NCBI GenBank assembly: GCA_041305385.1
Contig: JBFYLO010000078.1
Location: forward strand, 1-42,152
From: JAKAKT01 sp041305385
GTDB lineage: Archaea > Micrarchaeota > Micrarchaeia > Burarchaeales > JAKAKT01
Direction: 5' to 3'
Length of the DNA: 42,152 nt
In this document: in pieces, positions 1 to 6,263 of the stretch
How the letters are laid out: each line of letters opens with the position of its first letter
Numbering within the stretch: the first letter of the stretch is position 1
Made by a program: the position numbers and the translations under genes
The notes under the pieces: generated by a model
Database searches by the model: none
What the model saw: the letters and a program-made list of their open reading frames with translations, nothing else
What the model was told of the DNA's origin: nothing

Positions 1-1092
1 GGCACAATAGGCGGGTTTGGCGGATTAGGCGGAAATGCCCATGGAATTTATCTTAATGGAAAGTACGGCACAGTCAACCTCTGCACAATAAATAACGTTA
101 CTTCCGGGGTCAGCGGACCAATCTCATCGCTATTTGGGGTTAAAGCAGGGTCTGGGATATACTTCGACGGGCTTTTAACGACCACAGACCACTTAGTGGC
201 AAACACGACAATCTCGCAGACAGAGAACTATGATGTTTTTTCGATTAACAACGCCCAGAACAACGTCCTCCTGAACATGAGCTTTGACAAGGCGAAAATC
301 GGTTTTGATGATGTGGACACCTGCCTGCCGTGCAACCTGACTCTCAAGTGGTACCTCAGGGCTAACATAACTGACGGGGCAAGCCCGCTCCAAGATGCGC
401 TTGTAAACGCATCAGACATTAATGGCAGCCAATACATGGTCAGCAACCAGACTGGCTCAAGCGGATTCACTAATTGGGTCGAAGTTCCAGAGAAGATATT
501 AACATACAACGGTTTCCAATCAGCCACCTCCTTCAACAACTACACAATCAACGCATCCTATGGCTCGGCATTTAATACCACCAACCTTAACATAACCAGC
601 TCGTTCACGGTAAACATGACGCTCTACCCAGTCGTCGTAGCGGACCTCTCGTTTACAATAACCCTGCCTTCCAGCGGATGCACGCAGGGCAAGGGATGCA
701 CGACACTTTTCTGCTCTGCCTGCACCCGCGCGTGGATTGAGACCACTGACACAACTGGTGCCGCAGACGAAGCCTGCGTCTCCCCTCAAGGCCAGGATGA
801 ACCGAAGTATATCCCGTTCCTGAACTTCACGAATACTGGGAACGTGGACCTCAACTGGACAATCAAGCTGAATGAGACGCTCTCATCACAATTCAAGTTG
901 AACATAACTGGAGATGAATCTGGGGAACACCCGAGTTGCAGCTCCTCTAGTGAGATAACAAACCACGCAATTCCTGTTTTGGGCGATATAGCCCCAAGTG
1001 AGAGCGTTTACGGATGGCTCTACGGGGAATTTGTGAATGCGCAATACGGTAACGAAACCCGCGACATAAATCACACTTCGGAACAATCCTGA
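1..1092 (+). CDS. C-terminal part of a secreted beta-helix surface protein (5' end outside window)
   Basis: The frame is open from base 1, so the start lies upstream; 363 residues are visible. The first ~90 residues are rich in Gly/Asn turns with short beta strands (NAHGIYLNG, GSGIYFDG, ENYDVFSINNAQNN), the look of a right-handed parallel beta-helix as in NosD/pectate-lyase-like surface proteins. The middle is packed with N-x-S/T sequons, fitting archaeal N-glycosylation. The last ~90 residues (FTNTGN...NWTIK, then ETRDINHTS) resemble the C-terminal halves of the two secreted proteins encoded next. A GTG at 196 is an internal codon, not a start. Substrate or partner unknown; adhesion or envelope role is inferred. 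Confidence 0.75.
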   Translation, partial: GTIGGFGGLGGNAHGIYLNGKYGTVNLCTINNVTSGVSGPISSLFGVKAGSGIYFDGLLTTTDHLVANTTISQTENYDVFSINNAQNNVLLNMSFDKAKIGFDDVDTCLPCNLTLKWYLRANITDGASPLQDALVNASDINGSQYMVSNQTGSSGFTNWVEVPEKILTYNGFQSATSFNNYTINASYGSAFNTTNLNITSSFTVNMTLYPVVVADLSFTITLPSSGCTQGKGCTTLFCSACTRAWIETTDTTGAADEACVSPQGQDEPKYIPFLNFTNTGNVDLNWTIKLNETLSSQFKLNITGDESGEHPSCSSSSEITNHAIPVLGDIAPSESVYGWLYGEFVNAQYGNETRDINHTSEQS

Positions 1093-1116
1093 AGGTTCGA
1101 AAAACGAATGGGAACG

Positions 1117-1124
1117 TTTATATA
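1117..1124 (+). promoter_or_regulatory. TATA box for the secreted-protein pair
   Basis: TTTATATA preceded by a purine-rich BRE-like stretch. Transcription would start near 1145-1150, giving a leader of about 90 nt before the ATG at 1236. This is long for this window and leaves room for the hairpin at 1203-1221. Confidence 0.6.
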
Positions 1125-1202
1125 CTACGCAACAAAAAATGAGTTGGCGACCATGAAGGAAAATGAGAGGAACATTAGCCTATGCTACTTGTTACTAGTT
1201 TT

Positions 1203-1221
1203 AAGGCCTTTTTCTGGCCTT
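1203..1221 (+). promoter_or_regulatory. Leader hairpin just before the ribosome binding site
   Basis: AAGGCC and GGCCTT form a 6-bp stem with a 7-nt T-rich loop, ending 1 nt before the AGGAGG ribosome binding site (1223-1228). A short in-frame ORF (1153-1239, 28 codons, ATG start) runs through it, and its TGA overlaps the ATG at 1236. A hairpin in the same place precedes the downstream paralogue (1829-1843). A translation-control role is inference. Confidence 0.4.
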
Positions 1222-1235
1222 CAGGAGGCGGTTTT

Positions 1236-1790
1236 ATGAAAAAATTAATTTTTGTAGTGTTTGCGCTTTTGGCACTCGGCTCCTTTGCAGCTGCGGCTAC
1301 AAAGTCGACGACAGTCTACTTCAATGTCCCGAGCTCGATAAGCTTCTCGGTGACTCTTCCGGGCCAGTCTGCAACTACAGGTGCGACCACGGCCAACATC
1401 GAATTCAACTCATCCATCCCAACAATAAACAAAATCAACTGCTCGGTGATGTTATCCGGGGGCGTAGAGCAGACGGACCTAATCCCGTGCTTTAACTACT
1501 CCAACACCGGGAACCAGGCGATAAACATAACCCTTAAGTTCGATTCTCTCCCAGCCGGAGTCACCGTGAAGGCAGGACTGAACGACACGGCTTGGATAGC
1601 GAGCTGCGCATGCGCGGAGCTCCCGACCTGCAACATTGACGACTGCATCGACGTGGCAGACAGCGATGTGACGGTTTCGTCAATTGCCTATGCAGGCTAC
1701 GAGGAAGTCTGGCTGTGGGCGGACTTCAGCAGCGTAATGGGCGGCACAGCTGAGACTAGGACCCTCACCCACACGAGCGTGACGCCTTAG
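1236..1790 (+). CDS. Secreted Cys-containing protein, paralogue 1
   Basis: 184 aa. The ATG at 1236 is chosen because it follows AGGAGG by 7 nt and opens a clean signal peptide (MKKLIFVVFALLALGSFAAA); the frame extends upstream but without a signal sequence. The mature part starts with a beta-rich segment (TTVYFNVPSS, FSVTLPG). It then has a NYSNTGN...NITLKF motif, a C-x-C-x5-C-x4-C cluster (SCACAELPTC, NIDDC) plus two earlier Cys likely to form disulfides, and ends ETRTLTHTS. There is no membrane anchor. The protein is unknown. It is about 60-70% identical to the next gene, with which it shares a DNA-identical patch, and its C-terminal half resembles the end of the preceding surface protein. 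Confidence 0.85.
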   Translation: MKKLIFVVFALLALGSFAAAATKSTTVYFNVPSSISFSVTLPGQSATTGATTANIEFNSSIPTINKINCSVMLSGGVEQTDLIPCFNYSNTGNQAINITLKFDSLPAGVTVKAGLNDTAWIASCACAELPTCNIDDCIDVADSDVTVSSIAYAGYEEVWLWADFSSVMGGTAETRTLTHTSVTP

Positions 1791-1828
1791 CCATAATGCT
1801 AGTGATAGATATGCCAGTGGCGCAAAAA

Positions 1829-1843
1829 GGGCCGCCAAGGCCC
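1829..1843 (+). promoter_or_regulatory. Leader hairpin before the second paralogue
   Basis: GGGCC and GGCCC pair around a 5-nt loop (GCCAA), 7 nt upstream of the GGAGG ribosome binding site (1851-1855). It matches in position, though not in sequence, the hairpin before paralogue 1. It could also be a weak intergenic structure attenuating read-through. Confidence 0.35.
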
Positions 1844-1862
1844 GACCAATGGAGGTGGTGAA

Positions 1863-2426
1863 TTGAAAAGGATAACGCTAGTGATAGCATCGCTGGCGCT
1901 TCTAGCCGCAATGGCTTTTGCAGACACAAAGGCCACGACAGTCTGGTTCAACGTTCCGAGCGACGTTACCTTCAGCGTGACGCTCCCTGGCCAGGGGGCA
2001 ACTGCCGGAGGGGCAACGACAGACATAGAGTACAATGCATCTGTCCCGACGCTAAACAAGATAAACTGTTCCGTAAGGGAACCAGGCGGGGTACTCCAGA
2101 CAGACACGGTTCCGTGCTTTAACTACACCAACACCGGGAACAGGGCGATAAACATAACCCTGGTGTTCGATTTGGCTCCCCCGGCTGGAGTGACTGTGAA
2201 GGCAGGGCTGAACGACTCGGCTTGGATAGCGAGCTGCGCATGCGCGGAGCTCCCGACCTGCAACATTGACGACTGCATCGAGGTGGATAACGCCGCTGCA
2301 GTTACCGTGGCCACCATAGCCTATGCAGGCTACCAGGAGGTCTGGATGTGGGCGGACTATTCGGGCTACGGCGGAGGCTCAAGCAACCAGCGGGGTCTGA
2401 CGCACGAAAGCCTGTCGTCTTCGTAG
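1863..2426 (+). CDS. Secreted Cys-containing protein, paralogue 2
   Basis: 187 aa. The start is TTG at 1863, supported by GGAGGTGGTG directly upstream and by a signal peptide beginning at that codon (MKRITLVIASLALLAAMAFA). Domain order is as in paralogue 1: beta-rich VWFNVPSD/FSVTLPG segment, NYTNTGN...NITLVF motif, the same C-x-C-x5-C-x4-C cluster, then W-x-WADY and RGLTHES at the end. The stretch around the Cys cluster (about 2220-2281) is identical at DNA level to 1590-1651, which indicates recent duplication or gene conversion. Probably cotranscribed with paralogue 1. Function unknown; an abundant small envelope protein is a reasonable guess. Confidence 0.85.
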   Translation: MKRITLVIASLALLAAMAFADTKATTVWFNVPSDVTFSVTLPGQGATAGGATTDIEYNASVPTLNKINCSVREPGGVLQTDTVPCFNYTNTGNRAINITLVFDLAPPAGVTVKAGLNDSAWIASCACAELPTCNIDDCIEVDNAAAVTVATIAYAGYQEVWMWADYSGYGGGSSNQRGLTHESLSSS

Positions 2427-2430
2427 GCTC

Positions 2431-2450
2431 TCTTCCTTTTTTGAATTTTT
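2431..2450 (+). terminator. T-rich terminator
   Basis: Two T runs (T6-7 and T5) separated by GAA lie 5-25 nt after the stop of the second secreted protein, the usual archaeal poly-U termination pattern. They precede the palindromic repeat at 2457. Confidence 0.5.
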
Positions 2451-2456
2451 GCAGTT

Positions 2457-2510
2457 GCATTGGGTTGCTCCGCAATTCCAATGCGGACAAATTTCTTCGA
2501 AAATTTGTCC
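2457..2510. repeat. Dispersed palindromic repeat, copy R1
   Basis: Two adjacent hairpins: GCATTGG...CCAATGC, then GGACAAATTT...AAAATTTGTCC. Related copies lie at 11294-11348 and within 26136-26400; R1 and the third copy share TTCCAATGCGGACA exactly. It fills the gap between the secreted-protein pair and the 55-aa gene. No ORF within it looks real. Confidence 0.65.
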
Positions 2511-2525
2511 AACGAGGTGTAAAAC

Positions 2526-2693
2526 ATGAAGGAATTCACCTTCGTGGTAAAAACAAACATAGACGAGCTGAAAGTGCTCGCAGATGTACGTGAATACATC
2601 GAACAAAAATATGACGGCGAGGTGTTCATTCGCAAGGTTTTTTTGCACAATAACACCAAGCCGCCTGAGGTGACAGGATGGAAAACTCCCTAA
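2526..2693 (+). CDS. Small protein of 55 aa overlapping the lipoprotein gene
   Basis: An ATG-initiated frame of 55 codons with GAGGTG 7 nt upstream. The product begins MKEFTFVVKTNIDELKVLAD and continues with a charged helix (VREYIEQKYDGE) and a strand (VFIRKVFLHNN). This balanced composition looks like a real folded soluble protein, not a shadow frame. Its last 16 bases overlap the start of the lipoprotein gene in another frame, suggesting translational coupling. No signal peptide and no recognised family. Confidence 0.6.
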   Translation: MKEFTFVVKTNIDELKVLADVREYIEQKYDGEVFIRKVFLHNNTKPPEVTGWKTP

Positions 2694-3610
2694 AGGTATT
2701 GATTGCCCTGGTCGTTGCAGCAGTTCTTTTTGCAGGCTGCGCATCGCCATCGGGAAAAGCCGTTGCCGTGGGCAACGAACCTGAGCAGCAGGCGGAAAGC
2801 CAAACCCAGCAGTCAGCTGTCCAGGAGAAAGACGTTTCCGCAGCAGTGGAAATATCCGCGAAGAGCCCGCTCGAGATAGACATCGAGAGGCGGCTCGCAG
2901 CAGCGGAAGACCTGAAGCAAAGGAAGACCGACCTTCCAGAGATATTCTTCAGGAACTTGCCTCCATTTCCAGAGGACTTCTACAGGCTCAGGATCCTCGT
3001 CATATACGGCAAGATTTACGACTTGGATACTGTCGATGAGACTTACTGGAAGCAGCCAGAGTTCATCCCGGGTTTCGAGGAGCACGCCGTGCGCCTCATA
3101 AACCAGCCGCAGGCAGGAAGATGGGGCGCATTCGGCTATGGCGCCTACCCAGCTGATACCTCGGTCTCAACTTCGCCGGGAGAAGAGTTTGAGGTGGTCA
3201 CATTCTTCCACACAAGCTGGCTCGTGGAGACCTACCAGGGCATAAAGCCAGTGGTGGTCTACAACGCCGAATCGCAGATGCCAAGCCAGGACCTCCAGGG
3301 TTCGAGCACAGTGTCCCAGGACCCAGAGAAGGTCAAGACCTATTTCGAAGTGAAAGTCGACCCAGAGATGACGGTCCTGGGCCCGACATATCCCGTCCTC
3401 GACTATGAGTGGACGAAGAAAATCAAGGTGGATGTGAAGGTGAAGGAGGGCACCCCGCCTGGCAAATATGTGATTGGCGTCAACATAGGCGCCCCTTCGG
3501 CGGACTTCAATGACCAGATGTACAAGAAGTACCTCAACCTCTACACCACGAGCGGGAACACCGTCGGAGTTGGCAGGCCGTTCTACCAGATTGCAGTGGA
3601 GGTCAAGTGA
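2678..3610 (+). CDS. Predicted lipoprotein of unknown function
   Basis: 310 aa. The start at 2678 follows GAGGTGACAGG. The N-terminus has a lipoprotein signal: hydrophobic segment then LFAGC, with Cys about residue 20. A low-complexity Gln/Glu/Ser linker follows (about 30-55), then a folded domain with many aromatic residues (FRNLPPFPEDFYRLRILVIYG, residues ~93-113). The C-terminal ~120 residues (YFEVKVDPEMTV...WTKKIKVDVKV...PPGKYVIGVNI) look like a beta-sandwich of the kind common in archaeal surface proteins. No family recognised. It lies 16 nt ahead of the large membrane-anchored surface protein, probably in one transcript. Confidence 0.8.
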   Translation: MENSLKVLIALVVAAVLFAGCASPSGKAVAVGNEPEQQAESQTQQSAVQEKDVSAAVEISAKSPLEIDIERRLAAAEDLKQRKTDLPEIFFRNLPPFPEDFYRLRILVIYGKIYDLDTVDETYWKQPEFIPGFEEHAVRLINQPQAGRWGAFGYGAYPADTSVSTSPGEEFEVVTFFHTSWLVETYQGIKPVVVYNAESQMPSQDLQGSSTVSQDPEKVKTYFEVKVDPEMTVLGPTYPVLDYEWTKKIKVDVKVKEGTPPGKYVIGVNIGAPSADFNDQMYKKYLNLYTTSGNTVGVGRPFYQIAVEVK

Positions 3611-3626
3611 AGCAGGTGCGCTTAAG

Positions 3627-5456
3627 ATGGGATTGAACAGGCTTGCACCTCTTTTTTTCTTTCTTTTATTACTCTTGCCCATACCCAATTCTGAGGACAT
3701 GGGGAGCGTCGTTCACTTCAATTCCCAGACAGCGAACATAGTTCTTACGGATTTTACAATAACCCCGGATTCCCTGAACCAGGGGGAGACAGCTGACTTT
3801 GCCATTACCATGCAGAACACCGGCCTGAGCGCAGCCACGGTGAACGCGAGCGTCTACATCTACAACTCACTCGGGGTTCGGGTGAGCACCTTCATATACG
3901 ATCCAGTCGTCATCGGCCCGGGTGCAACAACGATAGTTGTGAAGACATGGGACAGTGATTCCCTGCCAGCCGGCCTCTACACAGCATATGCAAACGCGAC
4001 CTACAACACCAACGCAACGAATAGGCTCAGCGCGAACTTCACCATACGGACCATACCCCCAACCCCCCCAGGCCCAGGAGGAGGCGGAGCTGGCGGAGGA
4101 GGCGGGGGTCCGGCAGAAAAGCCCCAGCCAGTTCCAACATCGATAATCCCAGTCGGCGAGCACGTGAGGTTCGGCAAAGTTCCGGCAGTCAAGGAGATTC
4201 TCGCCGGAGAGGGTGAACTCGAGAGCCTGACCATCATAAGCGCGACAAGCGAGAACGTCTCCATGCAGATAACAGTCAGCGGGGTTCCCGAAGGCTGGAT
4301 AAAAATGAGCCAGAACGTCTCCGTCGTGTTTGCAGGAGGCTCGACCCCTGTGAATTTCCTCCTTGACGTTCCCGAAGACGTCCTCTCCGGAAACTACCTG
4401 GTCACTTTCGAGGCGCAGGGATACGGATACTATGCGAAGGACTACATGCTTCTCAGGGTCAAGAATTACCCGAAATGGCACCAGTACCCAATCTACCTGA
4501 AAACAATAAGGACCGACCTGCTTGAGGGGAGGACCCACGTTTCCATCAGGTTCAAGAATCCTTCGGAGAACAACATAAAGCTGCTCACAGCCAAGGAAAC
4601 AATCCCCCAGAGCCTCAAGAGAGGCCCGCTCTCGCTAGATTTCGAGAACAAGCGCGGGGTGGTATCGAACATAGGCGGGACCGACGTCATAATGTGGAAC
4701 GTAAGCGACTTTGGCCCGCTCGAGGAGATGGTAATCTCCTATTCCCTTAACAATGTCCTCTCGGACTACCACGAATACGGGGTCTGGCACCTGAGGCAGC
4801 TCGAGGCAGGCGGGAGGCTGGACATCGCGAGCCTCGTGAGGATAATCGATTTGTCTTCGCAGACCATTTCCCCGGGAAGCAGCGGCGATGTGACGGCAAC
4901 AATCCTCTATGCCGGAGAGGAGCCGCTCGACGTGACTGCGGCGCTGGAGCTTCCAGCTGGCTTCACCGCTGACCCGGGCTATACATCACTCATGCTCCTG
5001 CCGAGGGGGCTTACCAATGTCGTATTCCGCATAACAGCCCCGAGGGACGTGCAGCAGACGCACCTCATACGGGCAGTGGTCATGGGGAAGAACTTCAATG
5101 TTTATTCCGCGGCCCCGATCGTCGTTAGGAGGGGCGAGGGGACTGGCGCAGGCCTCATAGCAATAGGCGGAGGAAGCGGGAGCGGAGGGTCAGCGACAAT
5201 CGCAACGCTTTCGCTTCCCTGGATTGAGATTGCAGGAGTCGCCGTTCTCGCAGTCCTCGCCCTCGCAGTGCTCATGTCTGTTCTTTCCAGCGGGAGGTCG
5301 GCCCTTGGGGGCATCGGGGAAGCGGGAAGCCCGGTCCAGCGCCCGGTCTATGACTTCCAAAGGGTGAAGGACATGGGAGTGATAAGAAGGATAATAAGCG
5401 GCAGCATTAAAGGTGCTAAGAGCGATGGGAATAGCAGTAAAAAGTATTTAACCTGA
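3627..5456 (+). CDS. Large membrane-anchored surface protein with CARDB-like domain
   Basis: 609 aa from the ATG at 3627, which has AGGTG upstream and starts a signal peptide (MGLNRLAPLFFFLLLLLPIP). Residues ~30-145 form a CARDB-like beta-sandwich (FTITPDSLNQGETADFAITM...NTG). A Pro/Gly linker follows (~145-165), then several beta-rich domains with NEW3/Ig-like character. A Gly/Ser-rich stretch precedes one transmembrane helix (LPWIEIAGVAVLAVLALAVL, ~535-560), and a ~45-residue basic cytoplasmic tail ends the protein. So most of it faces outside with a short inner tail. The MinD-type ATPase gene starts 25 nt downstream, so the tail could contact it (inference). Exact ligand unknown. Confidence 0.85.
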   Translation: MGLNRLAPLFFFLLLLLPIPNSEDMGSVVHFNSQTANIVLTDFTITPDSLNQGETADFAITMQNTGLSAATVNASVYIYNSLGVRVSTFIYDPVVIGPGATTIVVKTWDSDSLPAGLYTAYANATYNTNATNRLSANFTIRTIPPTPPGPGGGGAGGGGGGPAEKPQPVPTSIIPVGEHVRFGKVPAVKEILAGEGELESLTIISATSENVSMQITVSGVPEGWIKMSQNVSVVFAGGSTPVNFLLDVPEDVLSGNYLVTFEAQGYGYYAKDYMLLRVKNYPKWHQYPIYLKTIRTDLLEGRTHVSIRFKNPSENNIKLLTAKETIPQSLKRGPLSLDFENKRGVVSNIGGTDVIMWNVSDFGPLEEMVISYSLNNVLSDYHEYGVWHLRQLEAGGRLDIASLVRIIDLSSQTISPGSSGDVTATILYAGEEPLDVTAALELPAGFTADPGYTSLMLLPRGLTNVVFRITAPRDVQQTHLIRAVVMGKNFNVYSAAPIVVRRGEGTGAGLIAIGGGSGSGGSATIATLSLPWIEIAGVAVLAVLALAVLMSVLSSGRSALGGIGEAGSPVQRPVYDFQRVKDMGVIRRIISGSIKGAKSDGNSSKKYLT

Positions 5457-5481
5457 TCTTAAATAGTAAAAAGGAGATAAA

Positions 5482-6261
5482 ATGGAAAAGAGAATAATCG
5501 GCGTGCTCTCCGGAAAAGGCGGAGTTGGCAAGAGCACCATTGCCATAAACATCTGCGCCCTGGCAGCTGAGACGAAAAGCATGACATTGCTGGTGGACGC
5601 CGATATAAACAACCCCTGCGTTGGCCTTCACCTAGGGATGTGGCATAACGCCATGGGCCTGCAGGACGTGCTGAACAAGAAGGCGAAGCTGGAGGAGGCA
5701 ATAGCGGTTCATCCGACCACTGGGATACGAATGGTCCCGTCCTCCCTGGAATACGGGAAGGTTACGAAGCTCGACAACCTCAAGCAGGTCCTGAATGCCT
5801 GCGACTACGAGACAATCGTTTTGGACTGCCCGCCCGGGACCAATGAGGCAACAGAGCAGATAATCCAGGCATGCACCGACATCGCGGTTGTCGTTACCCC
5901 GGATGTCCCTAGCGTCACAAGCGGCACAAAGCTGATTGAGATAGCCAAGGAATACAAGGTGAAAGTCGCAGGAGTGATAGTCAACAGGTCGGGCAACAAG
6001 CCCTACGAGATGCATCCCAAGGAGATAGAGAATGTCACAGAGACCCGCATACTGGCGTCAATACCCGAAGACACTGCTGTTCCTGAGAGTATAGCGGCGA
6101 AGGTCCCATTGGTCCTCTACAAGCCGAACTCCAATGCTGCCAAGGCAATGGGAGCGCTCGCCTCAATGCTCTTCAACAAGCCCCTCAATCCAACTCATCC
6201 TGGTGGCGGAGGGCTGCTGGGAGGCCTAAGGGGCCTTATCAGGAAAATATTCCGCGTCTGA
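5482..6261 (+). CDS. MinD/ParA-family ATPase
   Basis: 259 aa, full length for the family, with a strong AGGAG ribosome binding site. Deviant Walker A GKGGVGKST at residues 11-19 with the signature Lys12; A' motif VDADINNP at 38-45; Walker B-like IVLDCPPG near 112-119. These ATPases dimerise on ATP, often at the membrane, and position proteins or complexes. The C-terminus (GGLLGGLRGLIRKIFRV) is a glycine-hinged amphipathic helix resembling the MinD membrane-targeting sequence. The gene follows a surface protein with a cytoplasmic tail and converges with the VIT/VWA/ArsR receptor, so a role in placing surface machinery is plausible but inferred. Archaeal genomes usually hold several MinD-like paralogues. 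Confidence 0.9.
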   Translation: MEKRIIGVLSGKGGVGKSTIAINICALAAETKSMTLLVDADINNPCVGLHLGMWHNAMGLQDVLNKKAKLEEAIAVHPTTGIRMVPSSLEYGKVTKLDNLKQVLNACDYETIVLDCPPGTNEATEQIIQACTDIAVVVTPDVPSVTSGTKLIEIAKEYKVKVAGVIVNRSGNKPYEMHPKEIENVTETRILASIPEDTAVPESIAAKVPLVLYKPNSNAAKAMGALASMLFNKPLNPTHPGGGGLLGGLRGLIRKIFRV

Positions 6262-6263
6262 GC

